Origin: VRUE01 sp963712595
GTDB lineage: Bacteria > Actinomycetota > Thermoleophilia > Solirubrobacterales > 70-9
DNA length: 64,000 nt
Direction of reading: 5' to 3'
Assembly (NCBI GenBank): GCA_963712595.1
Contig: CAVQIM010000004.1
Location: forward strand, 124,001 to 188,000
Of the stretch, positions 45,083 through 53,316 are shown in pieces. The stretch's first letter is position 1. Each line of letters begins with the position of its first letter. The notes beneath the pieces are model-generated. The model was given only the letters and a program-made list of their open reading frames with translations. It was not told where the DNA came from and searched no databases. A program made the position numbers and the translations under genes.

Positions 45083-46077
45083 CACGGACGCGGTCCACCA
45101 CGCTGCGGATCGCTCGGCAGGCCGGCAGCCGCCCTGGTCCCGTCGGCGAGATGCCGGCGGCGCCTGCGCTCGAAGAGCACGCGCTCGACGTAGAGCATGG
45201 CGACGCCGGCGATCACGATCGCGCTCAGGTTGACGGTGAGCTGGGTCATTGCCCCCACCCAGTCATCCCAGTTGCCGAGGGCCGCGGCGACGCCGACGTT
45301 GGCCGCCGCCGGGATCGTCGTGACCGAGATCAGCACCCCGACTAGGGCCCCGGACTTTGCCGAGGTGAGCGAGAGGACCCCGGCCGCCCCGGCGAAGGCG
45401 GCGACGATGAACGAGAACGTGTCCGGCTCGGCGATGAACTGCGTGAGTGGGTTCTCGGTGCTCTTGAAGCCGGCGTCGACGAGTCCCGTCGCCACGCAGA
45501 CCAGGGTGAAGAGGAAGGCGGCGGTGATGCCGACGGGAAAGCCGACGGCGAGGGCGGCGAGCGAGCGCAGGCCGACGCTGCGCCGGCGCTCGACCAGGGC
45601 GACGCAGAGGCCCGCGAGGGGCCCGAACTCGGGCCCGACGACCATCGCGCCGACGATCAGGATCGGCGAGCCGGTGAAGATCCCGACCGAGGCGATCAGG
45701 CAGGCGAGCATCATGAAGACGAGGAAGTTGCCGCCCAGCTCGGTGCTCTCGGAGGTACGGGCCTCGACCTCCTCCCAGACGACCGCGTCCGACGGCATCC
45801 CGCGCGCGGCCCGCTCGGCCCGCCTCGCCGCGTCGGAGATCTGGGAATCGATCTGCTCGAGGGCGATCGAGCCGTCCCTCGCGATCCCAAGCTCCTTCAG
45901 GTCCTCGATCAGGACGCTGGCTTCCTCGCGGGCGATGTCGCAGAGGACCACGTCCCCGGGCGGCTGGCGCGCGGCCCCGGCGAGGAAGACGAGGTTGGAG
46001 GCCGACGGCGCCGCTTCGAGCAGGTCGCAGACCTTCTCGGAGCGATCAGCGGGGACGACGATGCGCAGGTGCACCAT
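45082..46077 (-). CDS. DUF389 family membrane protein
   Basis: 331 residues. An ACT-like soluble N-terminal part (VHLRIVVPADRSEKVCDLLE) to about 100, then about six membrane helices (NFLVFMMLACLIASVGIFTG; ILIVGAMVVGPEFGPLAGLC is the most conserved block of the TIGR00341/DUF389 family). Function unknown for the family. The C-terminus is basic. ATG 46077 is 7 nt after TACGCT. Inserted, reversed, between ispD and ispF together with the following small protein. Confidence 0.87.
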   Translation of the reverse strand: MVHLRIVVPADRSEKVCDLLEAAPSASNLVFLAGAARQPPGDVVLCDIAREEASVLIEDLKELGIARDGSIALEQIDSQISDAARRAERAARGMPSDAVVWEEVEARTSESTELGGNFLVFMMLACLIASVGIFTGSPILIVGAMVVGPEFGPLAGLCVALVERRRSVGLRSLAALAVGFPVGITAAFLFTLVCVATGLVDAGFKSTENPLTQFIAEPDTFSFIVAAFAGAAGVLSLTSAKSGALVGVLISVTTIPAAANVGVAAALGNWDDWVGAMTQLTVNLSAIVIAGVAMLYVERVLFERRRRRHLADGTRAAAGLPSDPQRGGPRP

Positions 46078-46084
46078 TCGCTTC

Positions 46085-46114
46085 AGCGTATCCGCGGCCC
46101 GGGTCGCCTAGTCT
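46085..46114. promoter_or_regulatory. Divergent leaderless promoters: DUF389 / PHP phosphatase
   Basis: Minus TACGCT (46090-46085), 7 nt from the ATG at 46077. Plus TAGTCT (46109-46114), 9 nt from the ATG at 46124. Confidence 0.5.
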
Positions 46115-46123
46115 CGCCTCTCC

Positions 46124-46966
46124 ATGCTCACCGACTACCACCTCCACCTGCGCCCGGACGAGCCCGATACCCCGCCCGAGCGCTTCTTCACGGTCGAGAA
46201 CGCCGACCGCTACCTCGCCGCCGCCGAGGCGGCCGGGATCGCCGAGCTCGGAGTCTCCGAGCATGTCTACCGCTTCACCCAGTCCCTGGCCCTCTGGCGG
46301 CATCCCTTCTGGGAGGAACAGGCGCGCGACGACCTCGACGCTTACTGCGAGTTCGTCCGCCGCACCTCGCTGCGGCTGGGCATCGAGTGCGATTTCGTCC
46401 CCGCGGCGGAAGACCGCACCGCCGCCCTGCTCGAGGCGCGCGACTTCGACTACGTGGTCGGCTCGGTCCATTTCCTCGGCGAGACCGCCGTCGACCACCC
46501 TGGTTGGGACGTCTGGGAGGGTCGTGGCGATGCGGACGAGGTCTGGCGCCGCTACTTCGAGGCCCTCGCCGAGTGCGCCCGCTCCGGCCTCTTCGACATC
46601 CTCGCCCACCCCGATCTGGTCAAGGTCTGGGGCAGCGCCCGTCCGATGCCCGAGCGCGACCCGCGTTTCTTCTACGAGCCAGCGGTCGAGGCGATCGCCG
46701 AGAGCGGCATCGCGGTCGAGGTCTCGACCGCGGGCCTGCGCAAGCCGGTTGGCGAGATATACCCGGCTCGCGGCTTCGCCGAGATGTGCGTCGAGGCGGG
46801 GGCATCCTTCGCGCTCTCCTCCGACGCCCACCTGCCAGAGCAGGTCGGCTTCGGCTACGAGACGGCACTCGACTTCCTCGGCGACCTCGGCATCGAGGAG
46901 ATCTGCGTTTTCGAGCGCCGCGGTCGGCGACTGGAGCCGCTTTCGGCCCCGGTGCGGGAGGATTGA
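46124..46966 (+). CDS. PHP-domain phosphoesterase, histidinol-phosphatase-like
   Basis: 280 residues. PHP metal motifs: DYHLHLRPDE at the N-terminus, GVSEHVYRF, GIECDFVPAAE, VVGSVHFLG, DILAHPDLVKVWG and LSSDAHLPEQVG. Most similar in layout to HisK/HolPase-type histidinol phosphatases, but a general phosphoesterase role is equally possible because no his genes are near. Ends 4 nt before ispF, so they are co-transcribed. Confidence 0.83.
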   Translation: MLTDYHLHLRPDEPDTPPERFFTVENADRYLAAAEAAGIAELGVSEHVYRFTQSLALWRHPFWEEQARDDLDAYCEFVRRTSLRLGIECDFVPAAEDRTAALLEARDFDYVVGSVHFLGETAVDHPGWDVWEGRGDADEVWRRYFEALAECARSGLFDILAHPDLVKVWGSARPMPERDPRFFYEPAVEAIAESGIAVEVSTAGLRKPVGEIYPARGFAEMCVEAGASFALSSDAHLPEQVGFGYETALDFLGDLGIEEICVFERRGRRLEPLSAPVRED

Positions 46967-46970
46967 GTCG

Positions 46971-47426
46971 ATGAGCGTCGGCATCGGCTACGACAGCCAC
47001 CGCTTTGCCGAGGGTCGCCGCCTCGTGCTGGGCGGGGTCGAGGTCGAGCACCCGCGCGGTCTCGCCGGCCACTCCGACGCCGACGTGCTCACCCACGCTG
47101 TGATCGACGCGCTGCTCGGTGCTGCAGGGATGGGAGACATTGGCACCCTCTTTCCCGACGACGAGGATCGCTGGCGCGACGCGGACTCGATCGATCTGCT
47201 GCGCACGGTGGTCGGCACCGTCTCCGGCCGGATCGTCAACGTCGACGCGACCTTGATCTGCGAGGAGCCGCGAATCGCCCCCCTGCGGGCGGAGATGGAG
47301 CGGGTTCTCGCCGAGGTGACCTCGGCCCGGGTCAGCGTCAAGGGGACGACCAACGAGGGCATGGGATGGATTGGCCGGGGCGAGGGAATCGCCTGCATAG
47401 CCGTGGCTTCGGTCGATAGCGAATAA
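46971..47426 (+). CDS. ispF: 2-C-methyl-D-erythritol 2,4-cyclodiphosphate synthase
   Basis: 151 residues, the family size. Zinc ligands in GIGYDSHRF and LAGHSDADVLTHAVIDALLG; GAAGMGDIGTLFPDDED and KGTTNEGMGWIGRGEGIAC complete the active site. It cyclises CDP-ME-2-phosphate in the MEP pathway. GGGAGGA lies 8 nt before the ATG. Separated from ispD by the DUF389 pair and the PHP gene. Confidence 0.96.
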   Translation: MSVGIGYDSHRFAEGRRLVLGGVEVEHPRGLAGHSDADVLTHAVIDALLGAAGMGDIGTLFPDDEDRWRDADSIDLLRTVVGTVSGRIVNVDATLICEEPRIAPLRAEMERVLAEVTSARVSVKGTTNEGMGWIGRGEGIACIAVASVDSE

Positions 47427-47440
47427 CCTTCGCCGCTCCG

Positions 47441-49090
47441 ATGGGAATGCTGAAGTCGATAGCGTCGAGCGTCCGCCAGTCTGTCGCCGACTCGGCCTTC
47501 GAGGCGAAGGTGCTGCACGAGGCCGGGATCGTCGGCTTGGTGCGCGCGGACAAGGGAGCGAAGGTCGCGACCACGTTCCTGCGCTGGGGCGCGTCGCCCG
47601 CGACCGGCGTGATCGCCGCGGCGCACAAATACCCGCACGAGACGATGCTGATCGACGAACGCGGCTCGCTCAGCTTCGAGCGGGTGCACCGACGCTCCAA
47701 CGCGCTCGCCCATGCCTTCGCCGAGATGGGCATCGGCTATGGCGACGGTGTCGGGATCATGTGCCGCAACCACCGCGGCTTCATCGAGGCGACCCTCGCC
47801 GCCGCCAAGCTCGGCGCCAGCGCGCTCTACCTCAACACGATGTTCGCCGGCCCGCAGCTGGTCGAGGTGATGCGGCGCGAGGAGCCGAAGGCGCTCGTCT
47901 ACGACGAGGAGTTCGCCGGACTCCTCGACGGGGTCGACGAGAGCGTGGCACGGGTGATCGGCTGGCACGAGGGAGAGCCGGACGGCCAGACGCTCGACTC
48001 GCTGATCGCCGCCAGCGACGACTCCAACCTGAAGCCGCCCCCGGACAAGCCGCGCTTCGTGATCCTCACCTCGGGCACGACCGGAACGCCGAAGGGCGCC
48101 CAGCGATCCAGCCCCGACGGCCTGATGGCGATGGCTGCTCTGATCGACAAGATTCCCTACCGGGCGCGCGAGACGATGGTGGTCGCGGCGCCGCTCTTTC
48201 ACTCCTGGGGCTTCTTTCACTTCGTGATGAGCCTGCCGACGGCCTCGACGATGGTCCTGCGCCGACGCTTCGACGAGGAGGAGACGCTGCGCGCCGTCCA
48301 GGACCACCGTGCCCAGGTTCTGGCTGTCGTCCCGGTGATGCTGCAGCGCATCCTGCGCCTTCCTGGAGAGACGCTGGCGGCCTACGACCTCTCCTCGCTG
48401 AGGATCACGTCCGCTTCGGGCTCGGCCCTGCCGGGGGAGCTGGCGACTGCGTGGATGGACCGCTTCGGCGACACCGTCTACAACCTCTACGGCTCGACCG
48501 AGGTCGCCTACGCGACCGTCGCCACCCCCGAGGACCTGCGTGCCGCGCCCGGCACCGCCGGCCGGCCGCCCCGGGGGACCGTCGTCAAGCTCTACGACGA
48601 TGCCGGTCGGGAGGTGCCAAGGGGAGAGGTGGGCCGCATCTTCGTCGGCAACGAGATGTCCTTCGAGGGCTACACCGGAGGCGGCGGCAAGGAGGTGATC
48701 GACGGCCTGCTCTCCAGCGGCGACGTCGGCCACCTCGATCCCGACGGACGCCTCTTCATCGACGGCCGCGACGACGAGATGATCGTCTCCGGCGGCGAGA
48801 ACGTCTTCCCTCGCGAGGTAGAGGACCTGCTCGCCGACCACGGCGCCGTGGTCGAGGTGGCCGTGATCGGCGTCGAGGACGAGGAGTTCGGGCAGCGGCT
48901 CAAGGCCTTCGTCGTCGCCGCTTCCGAGGCCGAGGTCTCAGAGGGGGAGCTGAGGGAGCACATCAAGGCCAACCTCGCTTCCTACAAGGCGCCCCGCGAG
49001 ATCGAATTCGTGGACGAGCTGCCCCGCAACGCCACCGGCAAGATCCTCAAGCGAGAGCTGCACGCGCGCGAGGCGGAGAAGTCGGTCTGA
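47441..49090 (+). CDS. Long-chain/medium-chain acyl-CoA synthetase (AMP-binding)
   Basis: 549 residues, ANL superfamily. AMP motif LTSGTTGTPKGAQRSS near residue 207, YNLYGSTEVAYATVATPE, SGDVGHLDPDGRLFIDGRDD (hinge Asp region) and the C-terminal catalytic Lys in LPRNATGKILKREL. It activates a carboxylic acid to its CoA thioester; N-terminal helices suggest membrane association. Followed by a family 1 palindrome. Confidence 0.9.
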   Translation: MGMLKSIASSVRQSVADSAFEAKVLHEAGIVGLVRADKGAKVATTFLRWGASPATGVIAAAHKYPHETMLIDERGSLSFERVHRRSNALAHAFAEMGIGYGDGVGIMCRNHRGFIEATLAAAKLGASALYLNTMFAGPQLVEVMRREEPKALVYDEEFAGLLDGVDESVARVIGWHEGEPDGQTLDSLIAASDDSNLKPPPDKPRFVILTSGTTGTPKGAQRSSPDGLMAMAALIDKIPYRARETMVVAAPLFHSWGFFHFVMSLPTASTMVLRRRFDEEETLRAVQDHRAQVLAVVPVMLQRILRLPGETLAAYDLSSLRITSASGSALPGELATAWMDRFGDTVYNLYGSTEVAYATVATPEDLRAAPGTAGRPPRGTVVKLYDDAGREVPRGEVGRIFVGNEMSFEGYTGGGGKEVIDGLLSSGDVGHLDPDGRLFIDGRDDEMIVSGGENVFPREVEDLLADHGAVVEVAVIGVEDEEFGQRLKAFVVAASEAEVSEGELREHIKANLASYKAPREIEFVDELPRNATGKILKRELHAREAEKSV

Positions 49091-49205
49091 GAGCCAGTCC
49101 CGGCAGGGGTTCCGCTTAACTTTTTTCGAAGTCGCCGGGAGGGCTGGCGCCCGGAGCTGAGCCCGAAAAAAGTACAAGACGCTCCATCCCTACCGGGATC
49201 GCTCT
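49090..49205. repeat. Palindromic element family 1, copy C
   Basis: Arms 49090-49110 and 49186-49205 pair imperfectly (about 17 of 20). Inner pair CTTAACTTTTTTCG ... CGAAAAAAGTACAAGACG, the same orientation as the copy at 35259. The left arm begins in the acyl-CoA synthetase stop codon. Confidence 0.83.
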
Positions 49206-49276
49206 TGCGCGGACAATCTTCCCTAATTGCGGCTTTCCCGGGAGATGAGGGGTGGCTGCCCCGCCGACACGGATAG

Positions 49277-49282
49277 TAGGTT
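49277..49282 (+). promoter_or_regulatory. -10 box of coiled-coil gene (leaderless)
   Basis: TAGGTT, 8 nt before the ATG at 49291. Confidence 0.5.
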
Positions 49283-49290
49283 GCCGTTCC

Positions 49291-50163
49291 ATGGGCGAGC
49301 CTGCGGTGCATTTGAGAGCGGTGGGGGCGGCAACGGAAGAGCTGCACGAGACCGCCAAGCAGGCGCTCGAGTGGGTGCGGATCAGCGAGGAGCGTGTCGG
49401 CCGCGCCGAAGCGAGGGCGGACCGGGCCCACGCCGAGATCAAGGAGCGGGCGATGGCGACGCTGCGCAAGATCGGCGAGGAGGGCCGCGAGCGCATCGCC
49501 GCCGAGCGCAGTGGGCGCAAGCAGGCCGAGAGCCGCGCGAAGCGGGCCGAGGCGGCCCGGGACAGGGCGGAGAAGGCCTTCGAGCTGCAGCAGGAGCGAG
49601 CGCAGGCGGACCGCGAGGCCCTTGCCACCGAGATGCAGTCGACTCGATCCGATGCGGAGCGGACGTCGGCCAGGGCGATCGAGCTCGCCGAGCGGGAGGC
49701 CGAGCGGCGCCACGGGGAGGCTTTGAAGCAGGCCAAGCTCGAAGCGGACCAGCGGGTCGCCGCCGCCGAGCAGCGCGCGGCCGAAGCCGAGGCCGCCGCG
49801 GCGGAGGCGCATGAGCTTGCGGTGAGGCTCGAGGCGGAGATCGAGGAGCGCGTGATGCAGGGCACCGAGGACGTGCGCCGCGAGGCCGAGGAGCGCGTTC
49901 GCAAGCTGGTCGAGAAGGTCGAGGGCGAGGCGGCCGAGTCCGCAAGGGCGCGCGCCGAGGAGAAGCTAAAGGCCGAGTCCGACCGCATTCGCCAGCAGGC
50001 CGAGCAGCGTGAGGAGCGGGTGCGACGCGCCGCCGAGGAGGAGATCACGGCGAGCACCAAGCGAGCCCGCCGCGAGGCCCTTGCCGCGGCAGAGGACACC
50101 GCCCCCCCCTGGGCCCAGCGGCAGACCGCCGCCTCGGGCGGCCCCGGTTACCGAACTTTTTAA
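49291..50163 (+). CDS. Long Ala/Glu/Arg-rich coiled-coil protein
   Basis: 290 residues, nearly all charged helix with Ala heptads (RAEAARDRAEKAFELQQERA; ESARARAEEKLKAESDRIRQ), ending in a disordered tail PPWAQRQTAASGGPGYRTF. No membrane segment or enzymatic motif. Such proteins are often cytoskeletal or scaffold-like in actinobacteria; no specific family is recognised. ATG 49291 is fixed by TAGGTT. Placed just upstream of cysS. Confidence 0.72.
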   Translation: MGEPAVHLRAVGAATEELHETAKQALEWVRISEERVGRAEARADRAHAEIKERAMATLRKIGEEGRERIAAERSGRKQAESRAKRAEAARDRAEKAFELQQERAQADREALATEMQSTRSDAERTSARAIELAEREAERRHGEALKQAKLEADQRVAAAEQRAAEAEAAAAEAHELAVRLEAEIEERVMQGTEDVRREAEERVRKLVEKVEGEAAESARARAEEKLKAESDRIRQQAEQREERVRRAAEEEITASTKRARREALAAAEDTAPPWAQRQTAASGGPGYRTF

Positions 50164-50170
50164 GCCCCTC

Positions 50171-50176
50171 TAGCAT
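50171..50176 (+). promoter_or_regulatory. -10 box of cysS (leaderless)
   Basis: TAGCAT, 8 nt before the ATG at 50185. Confidence 0.5.
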
Positions 50177-50184
50177 CCGCTCCC

Positions 50185-51582
50185 ATGCGAGAGGTGCGGA
50201 TCAGAGACACGCTGCGCGGCGAGCTCGTGACGCTCGATCCCGGCGAGGAGGTCGGGGTCTACGCCTGCGGGCCCACGGTCTACAGCCGCATCCACATCGG
50301 CAATGCGCGGCCGTTCGTCGTCTTCTCGCTGCTGGCGCGGTTCCTCAGGTCAGAGGGGTACCGGCCGAAGCTCGTTGTCAACGTCACCGACATCAACGAC
50401 AAGATCTACGCGGCGGCGGGGGAAGCGGGGGAGGAGTCCGGAGCATTTGCCGAGCGGATGACCCGGGCCTACTTCGAGGACACCGAGCGGCTGGGCCTCG
50501 GCCGGCCCGATGCGGAGCCACTGGCGACCGAGACGATCGAGGGAATCGTCGAACTGATTGCCGATTTGGTCGAGGCCGGTCACGCCTATGAGTCGGGTGG
50601 CGACGTCTACTTCCGCGTGCGCAGCTTCGAGGGCTACGGCAAGCTCTCCAACCGCCGCACCGAGGACATGGATCAAGGCGAGGAGGCGGGCTCGGCCTCG
50701 CTCAAGGAGGACGCCCTGGATTTCGCCCTGTGGAAGGCGCACAAGGCCGGCGAGGACACGTCCTGGGATTCCCCCTGGGGAAAGGGCCGGCCGGGATGGC
50801 ACATCGAGTGCTCGGCGATGGCGGAGGCCGAGCTGGGCCCGTCGTTCGCGATCCACGGCGGCGGTTCGGACCTGGTCTTTCCGCACCACGAGAACGAGAT
50901 CGCGCAGTCGGAGGGGGCGGGGCGCCCGTTCGCCCGCATCTGGATGCACAACGGCATGGTGGAGACCGACGCCGAGAAGATGTCGAAGTCCGAGGGCAAC
51001 ATCTTTCAGCTCTCCGAGGCGCTCGATCGCTACGGGCGCGAGGCGGTGGTCGCCTACCTGATCTCCGGGCACTACCGCCAGCCGCTTGCTTTTGGGCCAG
51101 AGCAGATGCGGCAGGCCGTGGCGCAGGTCGAGCGGTTGCGGAACTTCTTCAGGGAGCACTCGGTTGAGGGAGGCTCGGGGGAGGGTCTGGCGGAGCAACA
51201 GCGGGGAGGCTCCGCCAGACCCTCCCCCGAGCCTCCCCGCCTAGCGGCTTTCAAGGATGCGCTGGCAGACGACTTCAACACCCCCAGAGCGATGGCCGAG
51301 GTGTTCGAGCTTGCGGGGGAAGCGAACCGTGGTGAGATATCCGCGCGCGAGGCTGTTCCGGTTCTGGCGGAGATGCTGGCGCTCGTCGGCCTCAGCTCCC
51401 TTACCCAGCCGGATCAGGGAGCTGAGGCCGACGACGAGGCAGAGAAGCTGTTGGAGGAACGGCAGGAGGCGCGGGCGGCGAAGGACTTTGCCCGGGCCGA
51501 TGAGATTCGCGACAGGCTTGCGAAGCTCGGCTGGCAGGTAAGGGACTCCGCGGAGGGCGCGAAGCTCGTGCCGAGGGGCTAG
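50185..51582 (+). CDS. cysS: Cysteinyl-tRNA synthetase, with palindrome-encoded insert
   Basis: 465 residues, class I. VYACGPTVYSRIHIGNARP (HIGH and a zinc Cys), IECSAMAEAELG, FPHHENEIAQSEGAG and EKMSKSEGNI are all present. Codons 328-352 (51168-51237) are made by a perfect 27-bp inverted repeat and encode a Gly/Ser/Pro/Glu-rich loop (GGSGEGLAEQQRGGSARPSP) between LRNFFREHSV and FKDALADDFNTPRA, at the edge of the DALR region. The insert keeps frame and length is otherwise normal, so the enzyme is probably active. rlmB follows after 2 nt. Confidence 0.95.
   Translation: MREVRIRDTLRGELVTLDPGEEVGVYACGPTVYSRIHIGNARPFVVFSLLARFLRSEGYRPKLVVNVTDINDKIYAAAGEAGEESGAFAERMTRAYFEDTERLGLGRPDAEPLATETIEGIVELIADLVEAGHAYESGGDVYFRVRSFEGYGKLSNRRTEDMDQGEEAGSASLKEDALDFALWKAHKAGEDTSWDSPWGKGRPGWHIECSAMAEAELGPSFAIHGGGSDLVFPHHENEIAQSEGAGRPFARIWMHNGMVETDAEKMSKSEGNIFQLSEALDRYGREAVVAYLISGHYRQPLAFGPEQMRQAVAQVERLRNFFREHSVEGGSGEGLAEQQRGGSARPSPEPPRLAAFKDALADDFNTPRAMAEVFELAGEANRGEISAREAVPVLAEMLALVGLSSLTQPDQGAEADDEAEKLLEERQEARAAKDFARADEIRDRLAKLGWQVRDSAEGAKLVPRG
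51168..51237. repeat. In-frame palindromic element inside cysS
   Basis: Perfect 27-nt arms (51168-51194, 51211-51237) around 16 nt. Coding on the + strand within cysS. Its sequence is unrelated to families 1-3. Confidence 0.9.
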
Positions 51583-51584
51583 AG

Positions 51585-52340
51585 GTGTCCTCGAATCGCG
51601 CATCCGATATTGACCACACCAGGGGTGGGTCAAAGTCGGATGCGTCGCAGCTCATCTACGGCAAGCAGCCGGTTGCCGAGGCGGAGCGGGGGAGGCGGCG
51701 GGTCCACCGCGTGTGGCGGGCGCCCGAGACGCCGGCTGGGGAGTTGGAGCGTCTTTGCGGCTCCCCGGACCACCAGGGCGTCGTCGCCGAGGTCGATCCC
51801 TTTCCCTACGCGGACCCCAATCAGCTGCTGCGAGCCGAGAATGCCCTGATCGTCGCCCTGGACCAGGTCCAGGATCCGCGCAACCTCGGCGCCGTCTGCC
51901 GCTCGGCCGAGGTTGCCGGGGCGGCCGGCGTCGTCATCCCCGAGCGCCGCTCCGCCGAGGTCACGCCTGTCGTCTGCAAGACCTCCGCGGGCGCGGTCGA
52001 GCACCTCCTCATAGCCCGGGTCCGCAACCTCGCCGACTGGCTCGCCGAGGCCAAGCAATCCAACTTCTGGATCTGGGGCGCCGACGCCGAGGCGAGCCAG
52101 GCCCCCTGGGACGTCGACCTCACCGGCCCAACGATCTTGGTCCTTGGGGGCGAGGGAAAAGGCCTCCGCCCCCGCGTCTCAGCCGCCTGCGACGCCCAGA
52201 TCGCCCTTCCGCAACAGGGTCGAACAGCTTCCCTAAACGTTTCTGCCGCCGCGACTGCTCTTCTCTTCGAGGCGGTCCGTCAGCGCCAAGAGGCGGTCGG
52301 GAGTGCCGCGGGGGCCCCTCCCCCTGGCACCGCGGAGTGA
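51585..52340 (+). CDS. rlmB: SpoU-family rRNA 2'-O-methyltransferase (RlmB-like)
   Basis: 251 residues. QLIYGKQPVAEAERGRRRVH (substrate-binding N-domain), then the SPOUT knot: ALDQVQDPRNLGAVCRSAEV, ILVLGGEGKGLRPRVSAACD and IALPQQGRTASLNVSAAATA. It methylates a 23S rRNA guanosine or similar. The first ~20 codons after GTG 51585 lie in a family 3 palindrome (SNRASDIDHTRGGSKSDAS), and the last ~15 in the left arm of another palindrome (AVGSAAGAPPPGTAE), so both ends are repeat-derived. No other start lies closer to the conserved domain. Confidence 0.9.
   Translation: MSSNRASDIDHTRGGSKSDASQLIYGKQPVAEAERGRRRVHRVWRAPETPAGELERLCGSPDHQGVVAEVDPFPYADPNQLLRAENALIVALDQVQDPRNLGAVCRSAEVAGAAGVVIPERRSAEVTPVVCKTSAGAVEHLLIARVRNLADWLAEAKQSNFWIWGADAEASQAPWDVDLTGPTILVLGGEGKGLRPRVSAACDAQIALPQQGRTASLNVSAAATALLFEAVRQRQEAVGSAAGAPPPGTAE
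51599..51644. repeat. Palindromic element family 3, copy B (in rlmB 5' end)
   Basis: 46 nt, arms CGCATCCGA (51599-51607) / TCGGATGCG (51636-51644), core ATTGACCACACCAGGGGTGG then GTCAAAG. Nearly identical to the reverse complement of 18002-18047. In frame within rlmB. Confidence 0.82.
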
Positions 52341-52418
52341 TTCTTGCCGCGAAGCGGCACCGCTTCAGCCCCGCCTTCGGCGGGGCTTAGGCACCCCCGC
52401 GGCACTCCCGACCGCCTC
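52290..52418. repeat. Large palindromic element at rlmB 3' end
   Basis: Perfect 25-nt arms (52290-52314, 52394-52418). The centre holds TGCCGCGAAGCGGCA and a strong AGCCCCGCC-TTCG-GGCGGGGCT hairpin (UUCG loop). Encodes the rlmB C-terminus and probably terminates its transcript. Confidence 0.85.
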
Positions 52419-52468
52419 GCATCCCGGCTACCACCTGCAACGGCGATTGCAGAAATTTCCCCCAGGGG

Positions 52469-52496
52469 TTGACAGAACACCGCGCAGCCGTAAACT
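52469..52496 (+). promoter_or_regulatory. sigH-type promoter
   Basis: TTGACA (52469-52474), 16 bp, TAAACT (52491-52496). The clearest two-box promoter in the window. Leaves a leader of about 105 nt. Confidence 0.7.
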
Positions 52497-52550
52497 ACCG
52501 CGCCAATAAGGGTGAACCTCAGCTTGAGTCTGAGATCGACCCAGTCCATA

Positions 52551-52605
52551 AGGGCGCCACCAGGGGAGGTAAGGCGCCACGACCCTTCGTTAAGGAGAAG
52601 GATCT
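52551..52605 (+). promoter_or_regulatory. Possible RNA switch in sigH leader
   Basis: CCCTT (52583-52587) can pair either with AAGGG (52550-52554, bridging two GGCGCC boxes) or with AAGG of the ribosome binding site (52592-52595). The two folds would expose or hide the start site. Confidence 0.3.
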
Positions 52606-53316
52606 GTGGCTCTATCTTTGCCTACCCAGGAAATGCAGCTCCCCTCAGGCCGCCTCAACGGCTCGCTCCGGCCGGCCGACGCTAACTCTCAACCTGAGCT
52701 TGATGACCATTATCTGGTCGCTCTCGCAAAGGATGGTCGAACCGACGCCTACGACGCGATCGTCCGCCGCTACCGCGGCTTCGTGCGGCTCAAGGCGTCC
52801 TCGTACTTCCTCCTCGGAGGCGAGGCCGACGATCTGATCCAGGAAGGTCTGCTCGGCCTCTACAAGGCGATTCGCGACTACCGCACCGACCGCGAGTCGA
52901 GCTTCCGCAACTTCGCCGAGCTCTGCATCACCCGCCAGATCATCACCGCGGTGAAGACGGCGACGCGCAACAAGCACACCCCGCTCAACCAGTACGTCTC
53001 CTTCAGCCAGACCCCTGCGGCCGCCGGCGACTCCGACACGACGCTCGACGAGATCCTGCCCGGTCCCACCGTCCATGACCCGGTCAACCAGGTGATCGCC
53101 TCCGAAGAGCTGGAGAGCCTCGTCTCGTGCCTCTCGGGTGTCTCGGGGGTGCTCTCCGAGCTGGAGAGCAGCGTGCTCTCGCTCTATCTCGACGGCCACT
53201 CCTACGAGGCCACTGCCGAGCGGCTCGAGTGCGACACGAAGACGGTCGACAACGCCCTGCAGCGGGTCAAGCGCAAGGTCGGCGCCCACCTCACTTCTCG
53301 CGAGATTCCGCTCTAG
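52606..53316 (+). CDS. sigH: RNA polymerase sigma factor, SigH (Spo0H-like)
   Basis: 236 residues. Sigma region 2 (YDAIVRRYRGFVRLKASSYF, then EADDLIQEGLLGLYKAIRDY for core binding and -10 recognition) and region 4 (SVLSLYLDGHSYEATAERLE plus CDTKTVDNALQRVKRKV helix-turn-helix). It matches the Spo0H/SigH branch rather than ECF in its N-terminal half, and its place after cysS-rlmB is that of Bacillus sigH. GTG 52606 follows AAGGAG. No anti-sigma factor is adjacent. Confidence 0.9.
   Translation: MALSLPTQEMQLPSGRLNGSLRPADANSQPELDDHYLVALAKDGRTDAYDAIVRRYRGFVRLKASSYFLLGGEADDLIQEGLLGLYKAIRDYRTDRESSFRNFAELCITRQIITAVKTATRNKHTPLNQYVSFSQTPAAAGDSDTTLDEILPGPTVHDPVNQVIASEELESLVSCLSGVSGVLSELESSVLSLYLDGHSYEATAERLECDTKTVDNALQRVKRKVGAHLTSREIPL

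Noticed and set aside
46988..48841. 617-codon minus-strand open frame
   Set aside because: Antisense of ispF and the acyl-CoA synthetase; no start signal and no recognisable domain.
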